A stretch of 64,000 bases of DNA, taken from assembly GCA_963747315.1 (NCBI GenBank), contig CAVVEQ010000013.1, positions 434,001 to 498,000 of the forward strand. Reading direction: 5' to 3'. Source of the DNA: CAVVEQ01 sp963747315 (lineage in GTDB: Bacteria > Chloroflexota > Anaerolineae > Anaerolineales > Anaerolineaceae). The translations under genes and the position numbers were made by a program. Under the pieces are notes generated by a model. That model was given only the letters and a program-made list of their open reading frames with translations, was not told where the DNA came from and ran no database searches. This document shows positions 17,916 through 26,740 of this stretch, one piece after another; within the stretch, counting starts at the first letter, position 1, and each line of letters starts with the position of its first letter.

Positions 17916-18878
17916 TTAAATCTCGATATCCGAGAGCTTATTCATCGCAAAGTAACCGGAAGTGATCAGCAGCACAACCACTGCTAATGAGATATACCCG
18001 CAAGGCTGAGAGCTGGGAAGAATAAATTCTTGCATGTATGAAGGGTTCAAAAGGTATAGGATGGCCACGACAATAATGGGGAGAAGAGCGAGAAAACGAC
18101 CGGAATACTTCTGCTGGGCAGTGAGCGTACGAATCTCACCTTTGATCCTCACACGTTCTCGGATGGTATAGGAAATTGTATCCAGGATCTCGGCAAGGTT
18201 GCCACCGACCTCGCGCTGCACCTTCATCGCGGTGATCACAAGGTCGAGATCGTCACTCGGAATCCGGCGAAGCAGGTTTTCCAATGCCATCCCCACGTCG
18301 AGACCAAGTGCCTGCTCCTGAACTACGCGGCGGAATTCCTCGCTAATAGGTGGGGGGAGTTCCTTACTTATGGCTTCCATCGATTGCAGAGTCGAATAAC
18401 CTGCTCGGAGACCGTTCACCATCAAGTTAAGCATATCGGGTAATTGCTCATTAAAGCGGATAAGTCGTTTACCCTGCTGATTTTGAACGTAGATGACCGG
18501 AATTATTGCGCCTACAACTGCGCCAACCGCGGCAAACAGGGGGTTTGATGTGAAATACCACAGAACGCCACCCAGGAATACCGCTGCGATCACCATGATC
18601 GCCATGAACTCACCGCCCTTCAGCTTCAGGTCAGCTCGCGCCAGCATTTTTGCGATACGTTCGCCGAAAGAGGATCGTTCAACACGACGGTTCAGCCATT
18701 CAGTTAGCGGGCTGGTTTTCTTTCCACCTTTTACCTTAGGTTCTTCAACCACCTTGCCCAGGTTGTCAAGGCGTTCATCCACCAATGACCGTTCAGAGCG
18801 AATGGATACAATCACTCCGACGATTAATAGGATGAATGCTACCGTACCACCTAAGATTAGTATATATAAAGGATTCAT
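17916..18878 (-). CDS. tadB: Tad/type II secretion F-domain membrane protein TadB
   Basis: 320 residues; the partner of TadC. N-terminal hydrophobic helix (YILILGGTVAFILLIVGVIV), a charged linker, paired central helices, then the T2SSF domain with LPDMLNLMVNGLRAGYSTLQ and LDLVITAMKVQREVGGNLAEIL, and C-terminal hydrophobic helices. Nine bases separate it from cpaF. Order cpaB-cpaE-cpaF-tadB-tadC is the common Tad arrangement. Confidence 0.9.
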   Translation of the reverse strand: MNPLYILILGGTVAFILLIVGVIVSIRSERSLVDERLDNLGKVVEEPKVKGGKKTSPLTEWLNRRVERSSFGERIAKMLARADLKLKGGEFMAIMVIAAVFLGGVLWYFTSNPLFAAVGAVVGAIIPVIYVQNQQGKRLIRFNEQLPDMLNLMVNGLRAGYSTLQSMEAISKELPPPISEEFRRVVQEQALGLDVGMALENLLRRIPSDDLDLVITAMKVQREVGGNLAEILDTISYTIRERVRIKGEIRTLTAQQKYSGRFLALLPIIVVAILYLLNPSYMQEFILPSSQPCGYISLAVVVLLITSGYFAMNKLSDIEI

Positions 18879-18887
18879 AAATCACCC

Positions 18888-20294
18888 TTAGTAGCGGCGT
18901 TGTTCTCCTGGTGAGTAAATATTTGCGGGAAGCCTGATTCCGGCAAATTGGATTTTTTCTTCAAACTTGGGACGGATACCTGTGGGGTGCAAGCGACCGA
19001 TAACGCGGTTATTCTCGAAACCTACCTGTTCGAAAATGAAAATATCCTCCATCGTGATCACATCACCTTCCATACCGACCACACCGGTAATATTCACAAC
19101 CTTACGGGTGCCATCGCGCATACGTTCCTGGTGAATTATCAATTCGATGGCGGAAGCGATCTGCTCGCGAATCGCCCGCATTGGAAGATCCATACCGGCC
19201 ATTAGTGCCATTGTTTCAATACGCGAAAGTGTATCGCGAGGGCTGTTGGAGTGGCAAGTGGTCATTGAGCCATCGTGACCAGTATTCATGGCCTGGAGCA
19301 TATCCAATGCAGCTGCATCGCGGATCTCACCGACAATGATTCGATCCGGCCTCATTCGAAGGGCGTTGATCACAAGCTCGCGGATGGTGATCTCACCGCG
19401 GCCTTCAATGTTTGCAGGGCGGGACTCGAGGGTGACCACATGTTCCTGGCGAAGCTGAAGTTCTGCCGCGTTTTCAATTGTGATAATCCGTTCTTCAGCA
19501 GGGATATAAGTTGAGAGAACGTTTAGGAGTGTGGTTTTTCCAGAGCCGGTACCACCAGAGATCACAATATTTACCCTGGCTTTTACACAGGCAGCCAGGA
19601 ATTGCACGGATTCTGGTGTCAAGGAACCGTACTGGACCATCTGCTCCACGGTGATAGGATTTTTTGAAAACTTCCGGATGGTGAGCACAGGACCAACCAG
19701 CGAAATTGGGGGAATAACCGCATTCACACGAGAGCCATCGGGTAAGCGGGCATCCACATAAGGGCTGGATTCATCAATACGCCTGCCGAGGGGAGATACG
19801 ATCCTCTCAATGATCCTCATCACATGCTCATTGCTCTCGAAAGAGTTCTGCACCCGGAAGATCCGACCTGCACGCTCAACATAGATGTGCGTGGCTCCAT
19901 TCACCATGATTTCTGTTACGGAGTCTTCTTCGAGAAGCTGTTGGAGTGGTCCGAACCCCAGAATCTCAGCAGTGATCTGATCAAACAGGCGGGAGCGTTC
20001 CGGACGGGAAAGAACAATACCTTCTTCATTCAGAATTTGTTCAAAAAGCTGCTGGATAACCTGCCGAACCTGCGCAGTCTTAGTCACATCCATATTGGGG
20101 TCCAACTCAGCGAGAAGCTTGGTTTGAACCCGGTTTTTAAGATCCTGGTATGTATCCTGGTTGGCACCCATCATCGGACCGGTTCGGGGCTTCAACGGTT
20201 GAGCAGCAGTGTTGGTGGAACTGCTCGATAAAGGGCTGGTTCCAAAACCGGTGGAAGTGTTCTCCCCCGGTTGAATCCTTTTTAATATCGACAT
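18888..20294 (-). CDS. cpaF: Tad pilus assembly ATPase CpaF/TadA
   Basis: 468-residue type II/IV secretion ATPase that powers Tad pilus assembly from the cytoplasmic face. The first ~40 residues are Ser/Thr/Pro-rich and probably disordered. Then a helical N-terminal domain (ILGFGPLQQLLEEDSVTEIMVNG), Walker A GGTGSGKTTLLNVL, Asp box RPDRIIVGEIRD, and the His box HDGSMTTCHSNSPRD. The C-terminus is typical of the CpaF group. It lies between cpaE and tadB. Some CpaF homologues serve type IVc pili used for adhesion or DNA uptake. Confidence 0.95.
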   Translation of the reverse strand: MSILKRIQPGENTSTGFGTSPLSSSSTNTAAQPLKPRTGPMMGANQDTYQDLKNRVQTKLLAELDPNMDVTKTAQVRQVIQQLFEQILNEEGIVLSRPERSRLFDQITAEILGFGPLQQLLEEDSVTEIMVNGATHIYVERAGRIFRVQNSFESNEHVMRIIERIVSPLGRRIDESSPYVDARLPDGSRVNAVIPPISLVGPVLTIRKFSKNPITVEQMVQYGSLTPESVQFLAACVKARVNIVISGGTGSGKTTLLNVLSTYIPAEERIITIENAAELQLRQEHVVTLESRPANIEGRGEITIRELVINALRMRPDRIIVGEIRDAAALDMLQAMNTGHDGSMTTCHSNSPRDTLSRIETMALMAGMDLPMRAIREQIASAIELIIHQERMRDGTRKVVNITGVVGMEGDVITMEDIFIFEQVGFENNRVIGRLHPTGIRPKFEEKIQFAGIRLPANIYSPGEQRRY

Positions 20295-20318
20295 TAAATT
20301 AACTCCATTAATTCAACA

Positions 20319-21548
20319 TCACTTCTTTACAGGAACCTCAGGTTCGAATTTTGCCATCCTTTCGGTTACAAGGGTAGCAAGTTCAAAGAGCTTCCGTCCG
20401 ACGGGCGATGTTTTATATTCCAGAACAAAGGGAACGCCCCGGTTCACTGAATTTTGTACGATCTTTTCATCCTCCGGGATGACAATTGACACTTCCTGGC
20501 GTAGACTTTCCTTTATCTTCTCCGCCGTGATGCCGATCTGAGGGTTGAATCTGTTCAAAACGAAAATTATGTGATCGCGAGGTATGCGCACCTGATCCGC
20601 TAAGTTTAATAACAGGTTGCAGTCCTTGATTGATGGTATCTCCTGTGATGTAACCAGGACCATGGCATCCATCACATCCATAGCACTAAGGACATATTCG
20701 GTCAACGCAGAAGCGGTATCCACAACAACGTATGGATAAATCTTCTTTAAGAAGCTTAGAAGTTTCCCGAATTCCTCACCTTTTACGGCGTCCGCGTGTT
20801 CGGGTCGGGGAGGTGCCGGAAGAAGATGCATTCCGGAAGCTGTATGCGTGACTACAACATCTTTGACAACATCGGAGTCCAGTTCATCAACGCGACTGGT
20901 CAGGTCCGTGATATTAGTCTTACTTTGTTCGTTAAGGAAGATGGCGACATCCCCGAATTGTAAGTTGCCATCCACAAGGATAGATTTTTTTTCGGGTGTA
21001 TTGAGTGCAATGGCGAGGTTTGTCGCCACAGTTGTTGTGCCAACGCCACCCTTGGGACTGAACACAACGATCACCTTCCCGGGTTCTCCGAAACCACCCG
21101 ACATTGACCCGCCTGCGGATACAACCCCTGACGAAAAACCGGAGGACATCTTGCTTTTTTCTTCACGGGCTTTTTCCCCCGCACTCCGGACGGCGTTCGT
21201 CAGGTCATCCAAAACCAATGGTTTAGGAAGAAAATCATAAGCCCCAGCCTTCATTGCTTTCCGCATGTATTCCGTATCATTCTGGACGGAAAGCATAATC
21301 ACCTGGATAGCCGGCATTTTCCGGTGGAGGATCTCAGTAGCGTTCAATCCATCCATATCCGGCATGTTGATATCCATGATAACAACATCCGGATTTAATT
21401 TTTGGGAAAGATCTACTGCTTCCTTACCGGTTCGTCCACTTTCGACCACTTCGATACCCTGGTCGAAGGAAAGCATCCGTTTCAGGTTATCCCTGGTTTC
21501 CGCAATATCATCAACTATGAGAACCCGGATCTTTTCTGGTCCAGCCAT
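20319..21548 (-). CDS. cpaE: Receiver-domain CpaE/TadZ-like ATPase
   Basis: 409 residues in two parts. Residues 1-120 are a complete response-regulator receiver domain: acidic pair D13-D14, phospho-acceptor D59 in VVIMDINMPDMDG, and K109 in LPKPL. After a Gly/Ser linker, residues ~155-400 form a MinD/ParA-like ATPase with deviant Walker A FSPKGGVGTTTVATNLA and VVVDTASALTEYVLSAMD. TadZ/CpaE proteins localise the Tad machine at the pole. Because all receiver residues are kept, phosphorylation by a histidine kinase is plausible; no kinase gene is adjacent. Starts 11 bases after cpaB. Confidence 0.9.
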   Translation of the reverse strand: MAGPEKIRVLIVDDIAETRDNLKRMLSFDQGIEVVESGRTGKEAVDLSQKLNPDVVIMDINMPDMDGLNATEILHRKMPAIQVIMLSVQNDTEYMRKAMKAGAYDFLPKPLVLDDLTNAVRSAGEKAREEKSKMSSGFSSGVVSAGGSMSGGFGEPGKVIVVFSPKGGVGTTTVATNLAIALNTPEKKSILVDGNLQFGDVAIFLNEQSKTNITDLTSRVDELDSDVVKDVVVTHTASGMHLLPAPPRPEHADAVKGEEFGKLLSFLKKIYPYVVVDTASALTEYVLSAMDVMDAMVLVTSQEIPSIKDCNLLLNLADQVRIPRDHIIFVLNRFNPQIGITAEKIKESLRQEVSIVIPEDEKIVQNSVNRGVPFVLEYKTSPVGRKLFELATLVTERMAKFEPEVPVKK

Positions 21549-21559
21549 AAAAACTCCGT

Positions 21560-22687
21560 TTAATTTGTGGGTGCGTTAGCGGATCTACCAGTAAATGGCC
21601 AATCCGGATACGGGATATTTAACGCTTCAGTTCTGGGCTCAACTCCATATGGCAACTTCGCTGGTAACTGGATATTCTTTTGGTCCATTACGAATTGGAG
21701 GGTAACCGGTTGCGTTGAAAGGATCTGAAGGTCGCCAGCACTTCGGAGCGCCATGGTTATCTGAACTTTATTGGAAAGCAGGTAATTCAGAAGCACAACA
21801 TCCTGCGGAGTTACGATTAAGGATACGATATCCGGGCTGGCAGCAGCGATCGCCGCGGCATTCTGTGCATTCGTGGTGGCTTCATCAGGCGTGGCATTTT
21901 CCCCGGCTTTCGGGAGAAGTTCAGCCGAGAAATCGCCTACACGTAGGATGGTTGCATCCTGAATGACCGTCTGGCATACCATGCGTGGTCGCTGGGCTTC
22001 GCTGGGGACCAAGTAGGTGGCCATATTGAGGTTGGGATCAATGGCTGCATAACCCTGTTTGGAAGGATCTCCAGATGTGTTTACGTCTGCTGAGACGGTG
22101 ACGCCGGTGCAGTTTTCACTAGCACAATTTGCCCCAGGAGCTTTTACAATAGCTGTGTAGTTGGGAAGTTTTGTCTGAAAGTTAGTGTCCATATCCAATA
22201 GCATCATGCAACCGATAAGCATCACATGATCCCCCATCTGAGGGGCGTAGGAAACAAAGGATTCCCGGGTTACTGGGACAGAGAACGCGGTCATTCCCGT
22301 GGGAATCTGGAATGAGGCCAATGAACCGGTTGGCTGATCCACGATCATTCCCTGGGTTACTGCCATGCGAGCTTCCAAATCAAATTTTGCCCGCTTGCCT
22401 ATTACCTCGTTCATATCCGTGATGAAGGTCCCTGTTACCAGCTCTGCCCTGGGGTAGGGTACGTATGTTAGGACCTGTTCGGTGAACTGTGTGCCTTTGG
22501 CGATTGCCTGGGTAGTGAAGACTATGTCAACCATTTCACCGGAGGGGGTAGCCTGAGCTAGCGGTTGTGCCACACCGGAGGGTTTGTTAAAGTATGTGAG
22601 GTATGCATATATCCCCACAACGACAACAACCAAAATCACGGCGATAAGAATTATCGTCATGCCTCGTTTTCTTCCACCAGCAGCCAT
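21560..22687 (-). CDS. cpaB: Flp pilus assembly protein CpaB/RcpC
   Basis: About 375 residues with one N-terminal membrane helix (MTIILIAVILVVVVVGIYAYL) and a periplasmic/extracytoplasmic SAF-like domain, as in CpaB/RcpC of Tad systems. A cysteine pair (NCASENC) near the middle may form a disulfide. The C-terminus (YPDWPFTGRSANAPTN) is low in complexity. I choose ATG 22687, which has AAGGAGGTGA ahead; a GTG at 22693 is overlapped by that site. First gene of the Tad unit, with its own promoter. Confidence 0.85.
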   Translation of the reverse strand: MAAGGRKRGMTIILIAVILVVVVVGIYAYLTYFNKPSGVAQPLAQATPSGEMVDIVFTTQAIAKGTQFTEQVLTYVPYPRAELVTGTFITDMNEVIGKRAKFDLEARMAVTQGMIVDQPTGSLASFQIPTGMTAFSVPVTRESFVSYAPQMGDHVMLIGCMMLLDMDTNFQTKLPNYTAIVKAPGANCASENCTGVTVSADVNTSGDPSKQGYAAIDPNLNMATYLVPSEAQRPRMVCQTVIQDATILRVGDFSAELLPKAGENATPDEATTNAQNAAAIAAASPDIVSLIVTPQDVVLLNYLLSNKVQITMALRSAGDLQILSTQPVTLQFVMDQKNIQLPAKLPYGVEPRTEALNIPYPDWPFTGRSANAPTN

Positions 22688-22724
22688 GTTCACCTCCTTA
22701 AATAATCCGAAATTCTTAGTTTAA

Positions 22725-22753
22725 ATTTAAGCTCATTATACGGCAATTGTCAA
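22725..22753 (-). promoter_or_regulatory. Promoter for the tad-comF-hpf unit
   Basis: Minus strand TTGACA (22748-22753), 17 bases, TTAAAT (22725-22730). A TATAAT (22735-22740) lies inside the spacer and could be an alternative -10. In the rest of the divergent gap (22694-22936) a plus-strand TATAAT at 22886-22891 precedes the next gene; no good -35 was seen for it. Confidence 0.6.
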
Positions 22754-22936
22754 CGAAAATAGACCTAATAGAATTGTAAGGGTGCAATAACAATGCCAGG
22801 CAGAAAAACTAACCGGTATTGAAACCTTGATAATAATTCTTCGTAAATATTCATGGAAAAATGAGCAGTTAGGCTAAAAAATGGCTATAATCATTTTATT
22901 CAAGAAGCGGTTCATCAGTTTCCAAGGAGGAAAAAA

Positions 22937-23488
22937 ATGGCTGACATGTACCAACGAGTGACAGATGAGCGTGATATTTTTAAACAGCTTCTCAGCAAAG
23001 TACCAGGATTTAAAGGATATGTGGAAAGGGAAACCAGACGTTCTTCAGATAAGCTCTTGCGTGAAAGTCTCGCCGATCGGTTTGAAGAACTCTGGCAGCG
23101 AATCTCATCCATCCAAAAACAAATGGTGAATGAGGGAATGATCGAATTTGTGGACGATATGGAAGGCGCGTCGATCAAGATCCGGCAATACATCGACCGT
23201 GTGCGGAATGCCTCCTACGGATACGCGGGTTTATTCGACGCGGTCAAAATTGACGAAGAAGAGCTAAGTGAGCTCTACCGATTCGATTTGGCCATGTTCA
23301 ACCTGGCAGACGAAACCGCACGCGCCATTGATAATGTGGAAGCATCCATCGGGAGTGACGGTTTGAAAGCCGCCATCAAGAACCTGGTGAACCTCTCGCA
23401 GCAGTGCGTGGACACATTCAACAAAAGAGTCGAAGTCATTAAAACTGGTGTTTCTGGTGGGGATGTTTCCACCACCCAGGTTCAATAG
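22937..23488 (+). CDS. Hypothetical alpha-helical protein, partner of SPFH gene
   Basis: 183 residues, almost wholly predicted helix, highly charged (LLRESLADRFEELWQRIS, then AADET-like amphipathic stretches), with no signal peptide, membrane segment or catalytic motif. Family not recognised; it has the look of a coiled-coil/four-helix scaffold protein. A good AGGAGG site lies 8 bases before ATG 22937. It is followed by the SPFH protein after 26 bases with its own AAGGAGA site, so the two likely form one operon and may act together at a membrane. Function unknown. Confidence 0.7.
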   Translation: MADMYQRVTDERDIFKQLLSKVPGFKGYVERETRRSSDKLLRESLADRFEELWQRISSIQKQMVNEGMIEFVDDMEGASIKIRQYIDRVRNASYGYAGLFDAVKIDEEELSELYRFDLAMFNLADETARAIDNVEASIGSDGLKAAIKNLVNLSQQCVDTFNKRVEVIKTGVSGGDVSTTQVQ

Positions 23489-23514
23489 GCGATTTCAAAG
23501 GAAGGAGATAAAAC

Positions 23515-24561
23515 ATGGCTAATATATTTGAAGTCATAGAGTACCCTGATGAGATGAAGGACGAAATCGTCCACCGCTTTCCCGAGGAAGGTTATGGGGC
23601 ATTTCATATCGGTTCACAGGTTATTGTTCGGGAACCACAGAAGGCAGTATTCTTTCGCGATGGGCACGCCCTCGACACGTTCGGGGCTGGACGCCATACG
23701 ATCACAACCGCCAATATACCGTTATTGATCAATCTCATTGGTAAGGCATTTAATGACCGCTCTCCTTTTACCGCGGAAGTTTATTTCATCGCGATGAAAG
23801 AGTTCGCCGATCAAAAATGGGGCACACCACAACCGATACTTGTAAGCAATCCAGGAATGGGTCTTGGCGTGGCGCTTCTCCAGGGTTTTGGCACCTATAG
23901 TTTCCAGGTGGCGGATCCCCAGCAATTCGTCACCCAGATCGTTGGTGTACAGGGAACTTATCGGACAACTGAAATCGAAGACCGGCTGAGATTGATGCTG
24001 GTATCTAAACTTCAGGACATCCTGGCAGAAACCGCAAAAACGAAATCTTTGGTGAATCTAATCGCGCTTACCGAAGAGATCGGTGCCGGAGTTCGCGCCA
24101 AAGCCCAGGATGATTTCAAAGCCATAGGTTTGACCCTAAAATCGTTTTATATCGGTAACTTGAAACCTTCCGAAAAATCTGCGGAAGAGCTGCGTGCCAT
24201 GGGAGTGCTTGACATGAACACCTATACCCAGTTGCAGGCTGCGGATGCAATGCGCGAGGCGGCATCAAATCCCTCTGGTGGAGCTGGGTTGACAGCTGGC
24301 ATCGGCGCAGGAATGGGCATTGGCAATGTTTTGGCCAATTCTCTTCAAGGGGTTGGCTCGCAGAATCAGAACCAGGCTGGTAGTAACCAGGCAGGCGCGG
24401 CGATCCCCGCGGTCATGACGCCCTCGGAAGCAGCAACGGTTTTGAAAGTCTCCGAAGAAGATGTGCTTGCTGCTATCAAAGCCGGTCAATTGAAAGCCAA
24501 GCTAGTTGGCAGCGCTTACCGAATAAGCAAGGAATCGTTGGAAGATTTCCTAAAGAGTTAG
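23515..24561 (+). CDS. SPFH/Band 7-domain protein fused to a C-terminal excisionase-type helix-turn-helix
   Basis: 348 residues. The first ~230 are an SPFH (YdjI-like, stomatin-related) domain: DEIVHRFPEEGYGAFHIGSQ, AVFFRDGHALDTFGAGRHT and the helix LRLMLVSKLQDILAETAKT. A Gly/Ala/Gln-rich linker (~245-300) follows. Residues ~303-348 match the DNA-binding HTH of excisionase/MerR-like proteins: TPSEAATVLKVSEEDVLAAI and VGSAYRISKESLEDFLKS. Related proteins usually end in a zinc ribbon, so the HTH is an uncommon ending. The short HTH may bind DNA or a partner. Membrane-scaffold role is family knowledge; the link to DNA is inference. Confidence 0.8.
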   Translation: MANIFEVIEYPDEMKDEIVHRFPEEGYGAFHIGSQVIVREPQKAVFFRDGHALDTFGAGRHTITTANIPLLINLIGKAFNDRSPFTAEVYFIAMKEFADQKWGTPQPILVSNPGMGLGVALLQGFGTYSFQVADPQQFVTQIVGVQGTYRTTEIEDRLRLMLVSKLQDILAETAKTKSLVNLIALTEEIGAGVRAKAQDDFKAIGLTLKSFYIGNLKPSEKSAEELRAMGVLDMNTYTQLQAADAMREAASNPSGGAGLTAGIGAGMGIGNVLANSLQGVGSQNQNQAGSNQAGAAIPAVMTPSEAATVLKVSEEDVLAAIKAGQLKAKLVGSAYRISKESLEDFLKS

Positions 24562-24575
24562 CTCCCGAAAAAATC

Positions 24576-24610
24576 ATCCCCCCATTCCAAACGGATGGGG
24601 GGATTTTCTT
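24576..24610 (+). terminator. Terminator after the SPFH gene
   Basis: Perfect 10-bp stem ATCCCCCCAT (24576-24585) / ATGGGGGGAT (24595-24604) followed by TTTTCTT. A TATAAT (24617-24622) just downstream may serve sucC, though no -35 is clear. Confidence 0.85.
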
Positions 24611-24663
24611 GCATGATATAATTTTTTAGATGGTGAAGGTCAATCTATATAAAGGTGGACCGG

Positions 24664-25806
24664 ATGCGATTACACGAATACCAATCGAAAAGCATTTTTT
24701 CCCAGCATGGTATTCCAATCCCAAAAGGTAGAGTCGCTAATACAGCAGGAGAAGTAAAACAGATCGCCGAGGAGCTGGGCGGAAGAGTCGTAATTAAGGC
24801 CCAGGTTCTTGTTGGTGGCCGCGGAAAAGCCGGAGGAATTCGCCTTGCAAAATCCGTGGAGGAAGCTGAAGAGATCGCGACGCAGATCCTCTCCATGGAT
24901 CTCAGAGGACTACCGGTAAGGCGGGTTCTTGTTGATGAGATCATAAGCTTTTCCAAAGAGATCTATCTCGGTATCACCAATGACCGAACCGAGAGAAAAC
25001 CCGTCATTATCGCCTCTGGAGCAGGGGGAGTTGATATCGAAGAGGTCGCGAGGCAATCACCGGAAAAGATCATAAAAATATTCCTTGATGCGCCCTTTGG
25101 ATTACATGATTTCCAAACCCGTGAACTTGCCATAGGGATCGACCTCCAACGAGAATATTGGAAACCATTCAATGCCATAGCAAAAGGTTTATGGAAGGCA
25201 TTCAAGGAAAACGACGCGGCTATTGCGGAGATCAATCCGCTGGTCGTAACAAATACCGGAGCGATGGTCGCACTGGACGGAAAACTTGTTGTTGATGACA
25301 ATTCCCTCTTCCGACACCCGGAACTGGTGGAAATTCGCGACCTGGACGCAGAAGAACCAGTTGAGGTAGAGGCTCGCAAATACGGATTATCCTATATAAA
25401 GTTAGATGGAAACATCGGTTGCATGGTGAATGGCGCAGGCCTGGCAATGGCCACGTTGGATATCATAAAGCAAAACAAGGGTGCGCCTTCAAACTTTCTT
25501 GATATTGGGGGGGGTGCCAGCGCAGATAAAGTAGCCACAGCGTTGAGGATCATTTGCGCAGATCCTGAGGTAAGGGTAATTCTTGTCAATATTTTTGGCG
25601 GTATTACTCGCTGCGATGAAGTCGCCAGGGGAATTCTTGCAGCACAAAATGATGCTAACAAGAAAATTCCACTGGTAGTCCGCCTGGCGGGAACCAATGC
25701 GGAAAAAGGATTAAAACTTTTAGCGGATACCCATATGCAAACAGCTGCAAGCCTTGAGGAAGCTGCCAGGAAAGCAGTCCAGATCGCTTCAAAGGTAAAG
25801 AAATGA
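24664..25806 (+). CDS. sucC: Succinate-CoA ligase (ADP-forming), beta subunit
   Basis: 380-residue beta subunit that, with SucD, interconverts succinyl-CoA and succinate with ADP/ATP. Visible: the ATP-grasp start MRLHEYQSKSIFSQHGIP, the lysine loop RVVIKAQVLVGGRGKAGG and the C-terminal nucleotide/CoA part FLDIGGGASADKVATALRII and NIFGGITRCDEVARGI. I choose ATG 24664, preceded by AAAGGTGG; a GTG at 24655 falls on that site. The stop overlaps the sucD start (ATGA). No other TCA-cycle gene is near, so it may run in the substrate-level phosphorylation direction in an anaerobe. Confidence 0.95.
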   Translation: MRLHEYQSKSIFSQHGIPIPKGRVANTAGEVKQIAEELGGRVVIKAQVLVGGRGKAGGIRLAKSVEEAEEIATQILSMDLRGLPVRRVLVDEIISFSKEIYLGITNDRTERKPVIIASGAGGVDIEEVARQSPEKIIKIFLDAPFGLHDFQTRELAIGIDLQREYWKPFNAIAKGLWKAFKENDAAIAEINPLVVTNTGAMVALDGKLVVDDNSLFRHPELVEIRDLDAEEPVEVEARKYGLSYIKLDGNIGCMVNGAGLAMATLDIIKQNKGAPSNFLDIGGGASADKVATALRIICADPEVRVILVNIFGGITRCDEVARGILAAQNDANKKIPLVVRLAGTNAEKGLKLLADTHMQTAASLEEAARKAVQIASKVKK

Positions 25807-26669
25807 GCATCCTGATCAATAAGGAAACCCGCGTACTGGTGCAAGGGATCACCGGTCATGAAGGTTCATTTCATACCGCTCAGATGATCACGGCTGGTAC
25901 GAATATCGTGGCTGGAGTGACCCCCGGGAGAGGGGGAGACTGGGTTCTGGATGGAAAAGTTCCGGTTTTCGATTCCGCGAAGCAGGCTGTTAATGTTGCC
26001 GAGGTAAACACAGGGGTGATATTCGTGCCGGCGAGCGCTGCGGCGGATGCGATTCTGGAGCAGGCTGAAGCAGGTTTGGATTTGATCGTATGCATCACTG
26101 AAGGAATTCCTGTAAAGGATATGATCCAAACATGCGCTGGATTGAAGAAAACCCATTCAAGGCTGATCGGTCCAAATTGCCCAGGTATCATTTCCCCTGA
26201 CCAGTCATTGGTGGGCATCATCCCAGCCAGCATTGCCATTCCGGGGAACATTGGGATCATCTCAAGGTCAGGGACATTGACCTATGAAGTTTTACACAGC
26301 CTGAAAATGGCAGGTAAGGGAGTTAGCACGTGCGTGGGAATAGGGGGAGATGCGATAAAGGGTACCGATTTTGTGGACCTGCTTGAATTATTTGAAGACG
26401 ATCCGCACACAAAATCAGTTATCTTGATCGGTGAAATCGGCGGCTTGGATGAAGAACATGCAGCTGAGATGATCACAAAAAAATTCTCTAAACCTGTGTA
26501 TGGGTTCGTGGCTGGACTGTCTGCGCCTTCCGGGAAAAGAATGGGTCACGCTGGAGCGATCATCGAAGGAGGAAGCGGGGGAGCCAAGGACAAGGTTGAA
26601 GCCCTCATCCAGGCAGGGGTAAAAGTGGCAGCCAGCCCGGCGGAGGTAATCGCTTTATTAAAGGAATAA
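25803..26669 (+). CDS. sucD: Succinate-CoA ligase, alpha subunit
   Basis: 288 residues. CoA-binding Rossmann domain VLVQGITGHEGSFHTAQM, CoA-binding loop GVTPGRGG, the LIGPNCPGIISP region and the active-site phosphohistidine near SGKRMGHAGAIIEGG. Overlaps sucC by 4 bases, so coupled translation supports a 1:1 complex. Length is standard. A hairpin shared with acpP follows. Confidence 0.95.
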   Translation: MSILINKETRVLVQGITGHEGSFHTAQMITAGTNIVAGVTPGRGGDWVLDGKVPVFDSAKQAVNVAEVNTGVIFVPASAAADAILEQAEAGLDLIVCITEGIPVKDMIQTCAGLKKTHSRLIGPNCPGIISPDQSLVGIIPASIAIPGNIGIISRSGTLTYEVLHSLKMAGKGVSTCVGIGGDAIKGTDFVDLLELFEDDPHTKSVILIGEIGGLDEEHAAEMITKKFSKPVYGFVAGLSAPSGKRMGHAGAIIEGGSGGAKDKVEALIQAGVKVAASPAEVIALLKE

Positions 26670-26702
26670 AAAAAGACAATTTTCGAACAGAAAACTGTCT
26701 TT
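26668..26702. terminator. Hairpin terminator between convergent sucD and acpP
   Basis: AAAGACA-N-TTTTC / GAAAA-N-TGTCTTT (26672-26702), with one internal mismatch. On the minus strand it is followed by seven T residues, so it best terminates acpP; the plus-strand side has only TTT. Confidence 0.7.
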
Positions 26703-26710
26703 CTGGTTAT

Positions 26711-26740
26711 ACCCACAAGAAATGATTATTTCTTGTGGGT
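26711..26740. repeat. 13-bp inverted repeat overlapping the end of acpP
   Basis: ACCCACAAGAAAT (26711-26723) and ATTTCTTGTGGGT (26728-26740) are perfect complements around a 4-base loop. One arm is the last acpP codons (DTHKK) and the loop holds the stop codon. No T run follows on either strand, so it may stabilise the mRNA 3' end. Confidence 0.7.
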
